A DNA stretch of 64,000 nt, taken from contig CAJTVN010000017.1 in assembly GCA_910579685.1 (NCBI GenBank), forward strand, positions 35,677 to 99,676, in the 5' to 3' direction. This document shows positions 57,732-64,000 of the stretch, piece after piece. Source of the stretch: an uncultured Lachnospiraceae bacterium. GTDB lineage: Bacteria > Bacillota > Clostridia > Lachnospirales > Lachnospiraceae. Each line of letters begins with the position of its first letter. Positions within the stretch are counted from its first letter, which is position 1. The position numbers and the translations under genes are program-made. The notes under the pieces were generated by a model. The model saw nothing but the letters and a program-made list of their open reading frames with translations. It had not been told where the DNA came from and made no database searches.

Positions 57732-59780
57732 ATGAAAAATGGAAAAAGACGGTTTTGTATTCTTTCGGCTCTGCTGCTGTGGATTTTTTGCGCTCCCGTT
57801 ATTTGCGCCGCCTCACAGGAGGAAAACGGGGAGGACGAGATTCTGGCCCCCTATTTTGTGATTCAAAAGGGCGCCTCATCCGTTGACACCTTTCCCTTAA
57901 AGGCTACCAGCGTAGCTGTTACCGTAAACGGTATGATCGCAGAGACCCATGTGACCCAGACCTATGCGAATATGGGAAAGGAGCCCATCAGTGCGCGCTA
58001 CGTCTTTCCCGCCTCCTCCAGCGTCAGTGTCCACGGAATGACCATGGAGATCGGCAATCAGCTGGTATGCGCCAAAATTAAGGAAAAAGAGGAGGCAAAG
58101 AAAGAATTCGAGCAGGCAAAAAGCGAGGGGAAGAGCGCCTCCCTCTTAGAGCAGCAGCGTCCCAACGTGTTCACCATGGATGTGGCGAATATCATGCCGG
58201 GAGATTCTGCGAAAATTGAACTGCATTACACGCAGATGATCACTCCCAGGGACGGCGTCTATGAATTTGTCTTTCCCACGGTTGTGGGCCCCCGCTACGC
58301 CGAGCCCGGGGAGGGTGCGGCGGATGGGTCAGAAGGCGGCCGAAACGGCTGGGTCAGAAGCCCGTATCTGCCCAAAGGGCAGACGCCTCTTGGAACATAC
58401 GACATCACCGTGAACCTGGATGCAGGCGTGCCTGTTTCGGAGCTCTCCTGCAAATCCCACGAAATAGAGGTGTCCAAAAACGGCGATACGAAAGCCTGCG
58501 TCACTCTGGCCGACAAGGAGGATTACGCCGGAAACCGGGACTTTATCCTGAACTACAAGCTTACCGGGGATGAACTGCAAACCGGTCTTGTGCTCACCCG
58601 GGGGGAACGTGAAAATTTCTTTCTTGTCACTGTACAGCCGCCGGAGCGCTATGTGCCACAGGATATTCCTCCCAGAGAATATATCTTTGTGCTTGATGTG
58701 TCCGGCTCCATGAACGGCTATCCCCTGGATACCGCCAAGACCCTGATCCGGGATCTGGTGTCCGGGCTTCGGGAAACCGACCGCTTCAACCTGATCCTTT
58801 TTTCCGGCTCCTCGCAGAAAATGGCAGAAAAATCCCTCCCCGCAACTGCGGAGAATATCAGACAGGCGGTGGATCTTGTTGACAGGCAGGAAGGCGGCGG
58901 CGGAACCTCCCTTGCCCCCGCACTGGAGGAAGCCATCGCCATCCCCCGCACGGAAAGCGATGCCGCAGGCTGCGCCCGCAGTATCGTGGTCGTCACCGAC
59001 GGTTATATCTCCGGGGAACAGAATGTCTTCGATCTGATCAATCAGAACATGAGTACCGCCAGCTTCTTTTCCTTTGGCATCGGCAGCTCGGTCAACGACT
59101 ATCTGATCAAAGGGATCGCAAATGCCGGACTGGGCGAAGCCTTTATCGTGACGGACGAGGCGGACGCCCTCTCCACGGCCCAGAGCTTCCGGACTTATAT
59201 ACAGACGCCGCTCCTTACTGACATCCAGGTGGATTATGAGGGCTTTGAGGTCTATGATACGGAGCCCTCTGTCCCCTCCACTCTCTTTGCCCAAAAGCCC
59301 ATTGTCCTGTTCGGAAAATGGAAGGGCGAGCCGTCCGGAACCATCCGCATCAGCGGCAAAACGGGAACCAAAGACTATGAGCAGCAGATTCCCGTCGCCG
59401 CATCCGCCATCTCGCAGCAAAGCGACGCCCTGCGCTACCTCTGGGCCCGTACAAGGCTGGAACAGCTTATGGATTATGGTTTTTCCAAGGATGACCCTTC
59501 GGTGAAGGATGAGGTAACCCGGATCGGCCTCACCTACAGCCTCATGACGCCTTACACCTCCTTTGTCGCCGTGGTGGACTCCATAAAAAATCCGGAAGGG
59601 AAAAGCAAGGATGTAAACCAGCCCAATCCCCTGCCCCTGCAGGTGTCAAACCTTGCCGTTGGCGGCGGTTATGTGGCCTATTCGGAACCGGGAAGCCTGC
59701 TTGTGATCTTCCCGCTGGCGGGAGCCCTTTTCCTTGGCTTTCTTCGGAAAAAGAAACGAAAACAGGCACTTTCGGCCTGA
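57732..59780 (+). CDS. VIT-vWA surface protein with exosortase-type C-terminal sorting signal
   Basis: A 682-residue secreted protein. A signal peptide (1-28) precedes a VIT (vault/inter-alpha-trypsin) domain (about 40-165; THVTQTYANMGKEPISARYV) and a vWA domain with an intact metal site, FVLDVSGSMNGYPLD (near residue 320). The C-terminus has Ser-Glu-Pro-Gly-Ser at 651-655, a hydrophobic helix to about 671, and RKKKRK. This is the tripartite PEP-CTERM/MSEP-CTERM layout rather than LPXTG. The exosortase gene starts 41 bases downstream. I infer that it is this enzyme's dedicated substrate, anchored or released at the surface. It is divergent from the LytTR regulator. Confidence 0.88.
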   Translation: MKNGKRRFCILSALLLWIFCAPVICAASQEENGEDEILAPYFVIQKGASSVDTFPLKATSVAVTVNGMIAETHVTQTYANMGKEPISARYVFPASSSVSVHGMTMEIGNQLVCAKIKEKEEAKKEFEQAKSEGKSASLLEQQRPNVFTMDVANIMPGDSAKIELHYTQMITPRDGVYEFVFPTVVGPRYAEPGEGAADGSEGGRNGWVRSPYLPKGQTPLGTYDITVNLDAGVPVSELSCKSHEIEVSKNGDTKACVTLADKEDYAGNRDFILNYKLTGDELQTGLVLTRGERENFFLVTVQPPERYVPQDIPPREYIFVLDVSGSMNGYPLDTAKTLIRDLVSGLRETDRFNLILFSGSSQKMAEKSLPATAENIRQAVDLVDRQEGGGGTSLAPALEEAIAIPRTESDAAGCARSIVVVTDGYISGEQNVFDLINQNMSTASFFSFGIGSSVNDYLIKGIANAGLGEAFIVTDEADALSTAQSFRTYIQTPLLTDIQVDYEGFEVYDTEPSVPSTLFAQKPIVLFGKWKGEPSGTIRISGKTGTKDYEQQIPVAASAISQQSDALRYLWARTRLEQLMDYGFSKDDPSVKDEVTRIGLTYSLMTPYTSFVAVVDSIKNPEGKSKDVNQPNPLPLQVSNLAVGGGYVAYSEPGSLLVIFPLAGALFLGFLRKKKRKQALSA

Positions 59781-59821
59781 ATCCGCAAAGTGCGGAAAAT
59801 GCCCCGGTATGGAGGACTAAA

Positions 59822-60622
59822 ATGAAATTTGAAAAAATAAAATCACCGTTTTTCTTCTATTTACCCTATTACCTGATAAGTCTGCTCTCCCTGCTCGGCC
59901 TCAAGCTCTTTTACAGCAGCGCCAAAGCGGACGCACTTACCTGGATACTGGCCCCCACCGCAGGGTGGGTCAGTGTCCTGAGCGGTATTCCCTTTACATA
60001 TGTGGCAGGTCAGGGCTATGCCAACCACAGCCTGCGCTTTCTTATCGCTCCCTCCTGCTGCGGCGTGCAGTTTCTGTGCATCACCGCAGCCATGCTGATC
60101 TTTTCCTTCCTTCACCGGACGGGCGCCTTACGCGTACGCAGAACGGTCGGGTGGATCCTGGGCTGTTATGCATTTTCATATTTTTTTACGATTCTTGTAA
60201 ACGGCCTGCGGATTCTTCTGGCCATTTACATTCCCTTGGCCCTTTCCGAAACCGGCGTATCTGCCAGATGGCTCACGCCGGAAAGGCTCCATACCCTGAT
60301 CGGCACCGTGGTCTACTTTTCCTGTCTGCTGATTCTCCACCGGATTGCCGCACTTGTGTGCCTTCGAAACTTCAACATGTCCTTTATCCGAAGCTGTCTC
60401 TCCCCCGTATTCTGGTATTTTTTCATCGTGCTTGGGATTCCTTTCCTGAACCGGGCATATGCGGATAACCGGGTAAGATTCCGGGAATACGCCGCTCTGA
60501 TCCTTACCGCCTGCCTGGTTCTGCTCATTTTGTACGGCTCCGTACACCGGCTGATTCTTTTTCCTCAAAAAATCAGGCGCTTCTTCCGTTCCCGTGGCAT
60601 CATAAAATCACGGTACCGGTGA
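59822..60622 (+). CDS. Exosortase-family transpeptidase/protease (exosortase K-like)
   Basis: A 266-residue membrane protein with about seven to eight hydrophobic helices. The catalytic triad pattern of exosortases is visible: Cys79/Cys80 in IAPSCCGVQFL, Arg130 in LVNGLRILLA and His157 in ERLHTLIGTVVYF, in the right order and loop positions. Exosortases recognise PEP-CTERM-like signals and are well known in Gram-negative bacteria. I think the XrtK/MSEP-CTERM branch is nearest, from memory only. The preceding gene encodes a protein with such a signal. GGAGG precedes the ATG. Confidence 0.85.
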   Translation: MKFEKIKSPFFFYLPYYLISLLSLLGLKLFYSSAKADALTWILAPTAGWVSVLSGIPFTYVAGQGYANHSLRFLIAPSCCGVQFLCITAAMLIFSFLHRTGALRVRRTVGWILGCYAFSYFFTILVNGLRILLAIYIPLALSETGVSARWLTPERLHTLIGTVVYFSCLLILHRIAALVCLRNFNMSFIRSCLSPVFWYFFIVLGIPFLNRAYADNRVRFREYAALILTACLVLLILYGSVHRLILFPQKIRRFFRSRGIIKSRYR

Positions 60623-60640
60623 AAAAAAGGAGTTCCATCA

Positions 60641-60922
60641 ATGAAACGAATCGAATTACTGGCAAATGCCCTGGAATATATGGAGAACCATCTGGAGGAG
60701 GAGATCACCACCCCGGATATCGCCCTTCAATACGGCTATGGAAGCAACGAGGCCTTTACCCGTGCTTTTCACCAGATCTGGAATTGTTCCCCCTCGCAGT
60801 TTCGGAAGACTCACCAACCCATGGATCTGCGATCCGGGATTCCAAAAACTGATTTTTTAAAGAGCTGTGAAGAAATACTCTGTTTCTTCACAGCCCCTTT
60901 TCTGCCCGGTCTCAATCGGTAA
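60641..60922 (+). pseudogene. AraC-type regulator gene with interior deleted in frame
   Basis: A 93-codon frame with AAGGAG 8 bases before the ATG. ANALEYMENHLEEEITTPDIA is the usual start of an AraC DNA-binding domain, but it runs straight into LQYGYGSNEAFTRAFHQIWN, which belongs to the second helix-turn-helix about 45 residues later. The missing part includes the first recognition helix. The join falls at the repeated Asp-Ile-Ala motif, suggesting recombination between the two helix-turn-helix repeats. The 3' end is coded by a terminator hairpin and overlaps the convergent dehydrogenase gene by 11 bases, so any effector domain is also lost. Probably non-functional. Confidence 0.65.
60864..60901. 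terminator. Perfect 12-bp stem terminator ending the exosortase operon
   Basis: GCTGTGAAGAAA (60864-60875) pairs perfectly with TTTCTTCACAGC (60883-60894), followed by CCCTTTTCT. On the minus strand TCTTTAAAAAA follows, so it also serves the convergent dehydrogenase gene. Confidence 0.85.
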
Positions 60923-61934
60923 CTACAATATATTTCCCTTCCGCCCGCAGCTTCGGCTCCCGCAAAACCGCCTCCAGTCCCTCAAGACCCACGCGGCCGC
61001 ACACCATGCTCTCCACGTCGAGCCGTCCGGAGTCAATAAGCTGCAGAGCCCTTTGCTGGGTTGCGGGATTGATATAGGATGCCTTCAGCGCAAGCTCCTT
61101 GCGGAAGATTTCAAAGGGTCTTACGCTGATTGACGCATCCGGCTTTGTGAGCCCGAAAAACATAACCGTTGCTTTTTTCCCGGCAATGCCAACCGCCTGC
61201 TCCATGGTGGCGGGAAGGCCTGCGCACTCGATCACGGTGCGGATCCATGTCATGCCTGCTTCCCCAAGCCTCCTCTCCACGTCCTCTGAAAGCGGATCAA
61301 TACAGACATCCGCTCCCAGCGCTTTTCCCATCTCTCTCTTCTTTTCCACCGGCTCGAGAAGAGCCACCTTTGACGCTCCCGCAAGCCTGGAGAGCTGTAC
61401 CATCAAAAGCCCGATCATGCCGCCCCCTATGACCACCACCTGCTGCCCCGGCCGGATCCCGCACAGGTCAATTCCATGCAGACAACAGGCTGCGGGCTCC
61501 GCCATGGCGCCCTGCTCAAAACTGGTATGGTCTCCGAGCCTGTACACCTGGCTCTCCTTCACCGCACAGTACTCGGCAAATCCCCCGTTTACCGTGGTGC
61601 CGTATCCGATCATATTCTCGCAGAAATGTACCTCGCCTTCCCGACAGAAATCACAGGCCCCGCAGTAGCAGTTCGGATCAATGCAGACTCTCTCGCCCGG
61701 CCGGAATTTCTTCACTTTGCCGCCAACCGCGGCAACCACTCCCGAAAACTCATGTCCCAGTATGGTGGGAGGCGTCACTTCCGCCGCCCCCTTGTCCCCC
61801 TCATAAATATGCACATCCGTGCCGCACACGCCGCAGGCCTTCACCTGGATCAGCACATCTCTCTCCCCGGGCTGCGGTATCGGCGTCTCTTCGATACGCA
61901 AGTCATGTTTTCCGTAAAACACCGCACTTTTCAT
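60912..61934 (-). CDS. Zinc-dependent medium-chain alcohol/polyol dehydrogenase
   Basis: A 340-residue MDR enzyme. The catalytic zinc site is in ACGVCGTDVHIYEG and ILGHEFSGVV. The structural zinc Cys set is in CYCGACDFCREGEVHFC. The NAD-binding Rossmann turn is VVVIGGGMIGLLMVQLSRLA followed by an acidic residue (LLEP), suggesting NAD rather than NADP. It resembles threonine or sorbitol dehydrogenases; the substrate is uncertain. AGGAGG lies 9 bases before the ATG. It stands 27 bases downstream of the nucleotidyltransferase gene, but a functional link is not obvious. Confidence 0.92.
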   Translation of the reverse strand: MKSAVFYGKHDLRIEETPIPQPGERDVLIQVKACGVCGTDVHIYEGDKGAAEVTPPTILGHEFSGVVAAVGGKVKKFRPGERVCIDPNCYCGACDFCREGEVHFCENMIGYGTTVNGGFAEYCAVKESQVYRLGDHTSFEQGAMAEPAACCLHGIDLCGIRPGQQVVVIGGGMIGLLMVQLSRLAGASKVALLEPVEKKREMGKALGADVCIDPLSEDVERRLGEAGMTWIRTVIECAGLPATMEQAVGIAGKKATVMFFGLTKPDASISVRPFEIFRKELALKASYINPATQQRALQLIDSGRLDVESMVCGRVGLEGLEAVLREPKLRAEGKYIVVTD

Positions 61935-61961
61935 TACTATTTTCCTCCTCTTTTCCCCTCC

Positions 61962-62753
61962 CTACCACTCGTTGATATTGGGCCTTGGAACCCTCCACCA
62001 CTGCTCAAAATCCGTGGTATAGCGGGAGAGCACGTTTCCGATATCGGTTGGAATTTCATAAGAGGTGATTTTAAAAAAAAAGTCTGCAAACGCATCCAGA
62101 TCCCGCATTTCCTGGGATTTTGCCGCCGCCCTGCCAAGACCGGCCAGACGAGCCGTCTTTTCGGATATCCCTTCCACGAATTCCTCAAGCCTCCGGTTGC
62201 TGGGAAAAAGGATCTCGTTCTCCTGCAGGATCATGCGGTAGACGCTGTAGATCACCTCATTTACCGCATGGAGCTTCATATAGCCGTCAATGGGGCATGA
62301 TTTCAGGAAATAATAGTAATTGAGCCAGAAATCCGCATAAAAGGAGAGCATTTTCTCCTCTTTTTCCCGCTTCTGAAAGACCGGGATCCGGGACACGATC
62401 TCAGGGATCTGCGGATCCCTGGTAAACAGCACCCGGGCTTTCAAAAATGCGTTTCTTGCCGGCTCGCTCCCCTTTTGGGCCGCATCCTCCAGAAACTCCC
62501 TGGTCATATATTTCACATCAAAATATCCGCCCTCATAGGTGCAGTACCCGTGTATAGTCTCGGCCGTGGCATTCTCCTTTACTCGCTGTTCGTATGCCTC
62601 CTTCGAGATCACCACCATAGCGTCCAGATCCGAATCCGGCCTCTCGCAGCCCTTGGCCACGGAGCCGCCAAAGATCAGGGCGATGACTTCCGGCCTGTCC
62701 CAAAAATATTCTTTCAATCGTTCGATGGATTCCTCATGATGTCTGTACAACAT
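61962..62753 (-). CDS. Nucleotidyltransferase-domain protein
   Basis: A 263-residue protein. The N-terminal Pol-beta-type motif GGSVAKGCERPDSDLD contains the GS and the DxD metal residues. The rest is a helical domain (FWLNYYYFLKSCPIDGYMKL) as in minimal or aminoglycoside-type nucleotidyltransferases. The target (protein, RNA or small molecule) is unknown. It starts 11 bases after the receiver-synthetase gene, so both probably form an operon, perhaps linking two nucleotide-transfer activities; this is inference. Confidence 0.82.
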   Translation of the reverse strand: MLYRHHEESIERLKEYFWDRPEVIALIFGGSVAKGCERPDSDLDAMVVISKEAYEQRVKENATAETIHGYCTYEGGYFDVKYMTREFLEDAAQKGSEPARNAFLKARVLFTRDPQIPEIVSRIPVFQKREKEEKMLSFYADFWLNYYYFLKSCPIDGYMKLHAVNEVIYSVYRMILQENEILFPSNRRLEEFVEGISEKTARLAGLGRAAAKSQEMRDLDAFADFFFKITSYEIPTDIGNVLSRYTTDFEQWWRVPRPNINEW

Positions 62754-62764
62754 TACCTCCCGGC

Positions 62765-63835
62765 CTACTGGGCCTTGTCAATCTTGTTTCGAATCTCCTG
62801 CATCTGGTAGTCCAGCTCCTCAATGGAGTCCGCACAGACCTTCAGCTGCCTTACGATCTCCTCCGTGTTGTCCCCCTTTCGCTTGTAGCCCAGCTTATGC
62901 TCCAGGCTGGCCCAGAAATCCATGGCAATGGTGCGGAACTGCACCTCCGCTTTCATATACTTCTTTTCATTGGAAAGGAAAATAGGAACATCCAGTATCA
63001 AATGCAGGCTCCGGTAGCCATTCGTTTTGGGATTCTTGATGTAGTCCTTCTTTTTAATCAGGATGATGTCATCCTGGCAGATCAGAAAATCCGAAAGGCG
63101 GTAAATATCGTCCGGAAAGGAGCAGATCACCCGCAGCCCCGCCACATCCGTCAGATTCTCCCTGATGCATTCCACCGTAGCCGGACAGCCTTTCCTTGCC
63201 AGTTTCTCATAGATACTCTCCGGCGTTTTCAGCCTGCTCTTGATGGACTCGAAAGGATTTCTCTTGTATAACTGGGAAAATTCCGCATTCAGTACCTTGA
63301 GCCTTGTCTCCACCTCCATGATGGCTGCCTGATATTCCATCATCAGCCTGTGGAAAGGCTCCGCCTCCCGCAGCTTTTCCGCCTGCATCTGAATAATCTG
63401 ATACTGCTTCTTGAGCGTCTTGGCCTGCTCCTTTACCTCCCACTCAAGCTGGTTCTTGCAGGAAAACAGCTCGATTGCGTTTTTCACCCGGTTCTTCACG
63501 ATAGAGCCCTCGAAGGGTTTGTGGATAAAATCCGAGGCCCCCATCTCAAAGCACTGGTTTTCCACCTCAACGGAATGCTCACTGCTTATGATCAGAACCG
63601 GAATCCTGGCCATCAGCCCTTCTCTCTTCATCTGTGCCATCACCGAAAAGCCGTCCATTTTTGGCATCTGCAGATCCAGGAACATCGCCGATACGCCTCC
63701 CGGCGGATATTCCCTAAGTCTTAAAAGAGCCTCCTCCCCGTCCCTGGCCATCTCCACTATGTAGCCGTCCCTCAGTATTTCCTTCAGCAATTCGCAGTTT
63801 AATTCCGTATCATCTACTACCAGTATCCTTTGCAT
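62765..63835 (-). CDS. Response-regulator receiver fused to a (p)ppGpp synthetase domain
   Basis: A 356-residue cytoplasmic protein. The receiver domain (1-122) is complete: Asp8/Asp9, phospho-acceptor Asp54 in FLDLQMPKMDG, Ser84/85 and Lys106. A coiled coil spans about 125-180. The C-terminal RelA/SpoT synthetase domain (about 185-320) has SRLKTPESI, LTDVAGLRVICSF, KTNGYRSLHLIL, KAEVQFRTIAMDFWASLEHK and matches small alarmone synthetases. No hydrolase, TGS or ACT domain is present. Phosphorylation would therefore directly control alarmone synthesis. The RBS is weak and no histidine kinase is adjacent in the window. Confidence 0.92.
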   Translation of the reverse strand: MQRILVVDDTELNCELLKEILRDGYIVEMARDGEEALLRLREYPPGGVSAMFLDLQMPKMDGFSVMAQMKREGLMARIPVLIISSEHSVEVENQCFEMGASDFIHKPFEGSIVKNRVKNAIELFSCKNQLEWEVKEQAKTLKKQYQIIQMQAEKLREAEPFHRLMMEYQAAIMEVETRLKVLNAEFSQLYKRNPFESIKSRLKTPESIYEKLARKGCPATVECIRENLTDVAGLRVICSFPDDIYRLSDFLICQDDIILIKKKDYIKNPKTNGYRSLHLILDVPIFLSNEKKYMKAEVQFRTIAMDFWASLEHKLGYKRKGDNTEEIVRQLKVCADSIEELDYQMQEIRNKIDKAQ

Positions 63836-63854
63836 GACTAATCCCTGCCAAACT

Positions 63855-64000
63855 TCCCATCCTTATCACATTCTAATATCATGCGCTGCTTAGCGGCGCT
63901 CCACCACGCATGAAAGCCGATTGCTCCGCACTTCCTGCTCTCGCAATCGCCGCCGGTATTCGCAATCCGGCCTATCGGCCTGCTTGCTCATACCGGCTTT
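63855..64000. other. Palindrome-rich segment at the window edge
   Basis: Read on the minus strand, GCCGGTAT (from 63997) pairs with ATACCGGC about 35 bases on, and CGATTGC pairs with GCAATCG in the next 40 bases, giving two hairpins in tandem. A frame of 36 codons is open from the window edge to a TAA near 63893 and could be the tail of an upstream gene (ending VVERR). I cannot tell a short coding tail from a dispersed palindromic repeat. Confidence 0.35.

Noticed and set aside
59700..59780. LPXTG sortase signal on the VIT-vWA protein
   Set aside because: The C-terminus lacks LPxTG; the Ser-Glu-Pro-Gly-Ser motif and the neighbouring exosortase fit a PEP-CTERM-like signal better.

Overview
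The window looks like chromosomal DNA of a Gram-positive, spore-forming gut clostridium, most likely a Lachnospiraceae-type Firmicute. The evidence is the conserved block cysE-cysS-mrnC-rlmB-sigH, a T-box leader for cysteine genes, strong AGGAGG ribosome binding sites, consensus sigma-A promoters, the sporulation sigma factor SigH, a Tad pilus locus without an outer-membrane secretin, and a mildly GC-rich composition. No rRNA, tRNA, CRISPR array, prophage or insertion sequence was recognised.

Layout. 1-4.9 kb: a 5'-truncated sodium:amino-acid symporter, an Rrf2 regulator divergent from a MATE exporter, and an oligo-1,6-glucosidase. 5.0-27.0 kb: one 16-gene minus-strand unit. It reads tadZ-tadA-tadB-tadC-flp-tadE-DUF5702-tadE-like-prepilin peptidase, then a WG-repeat protein, a DUF6382-FHA protein, a vWA-FHA membrane protein, a PP2C phosphatase, an unlisted 52-residue membrane protein, a Ser/Thr kinase with a beta-propeller, and a 1538-residue LysM surface protein. 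A perfect TTGACA-17-TATAAT promoter precedes tadZ. Two palindromes exactly 22 bp apart lie between it and a divergent XRE regulator. I infer a pilus whose assembly or surface partner is controlled by threonine phosphorylation.

27.5-33.0 kb: a structured leader upstream of a gutted acyltransferase gene, then a TetR regulator and an RND-type exporter carrying a coiled-coil insertion of nearly 400 residues, with palindromes in its promoter. 33.3-40.0 kb: sigH, a repeat-bearing SGNH hydrolase, rlmB, mrnC, cysS, cysE, the T-box and ispF. 40.0-44.3 kb: a class I amidotransferase-like hydrolase, a DUF1284 protein, bioY, a putative metallopeptidase and an ABC-F protein. 44.4-50.4 kb: a hemicellulose set (GH43, a transglutaminase-like protein, GH127, GH8) with a YgjV-acetyltransferase fusion. 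50.5-55.4 kb: an anti-sigma/ECF sigma pair, bacteriohemerythrin plus chemoreceptor, and a small lipoprotein.

55.5-60.9 kb is the most striking region. An AgrC/AgrA-like two-component pair faces an operon of a VIT-vWA surface protein, whose C-terminus has a PEP-CTERM-like signal (Ser-Glu-Pro-Gly-Ser, hydrophobic helix, basic tail), and an exosortase-family protease with the Cys/Arg/His set. Four GATGC-type direct repeats at an exact 11-bp period lie upstream. This looks like a self-contained exosortase system with one dedicated substrate in a monoderm bacterium. 60.9-64.0 kb: a zinc alcohol dehydrogenase, a nucleotidyltransferase, and a response-regulator receiver fused to a (p)ppGpp synthetase domain. 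Three genes in the window (acyltransferase, AraC regulator, AAA-like protein) survive only as end fragments.
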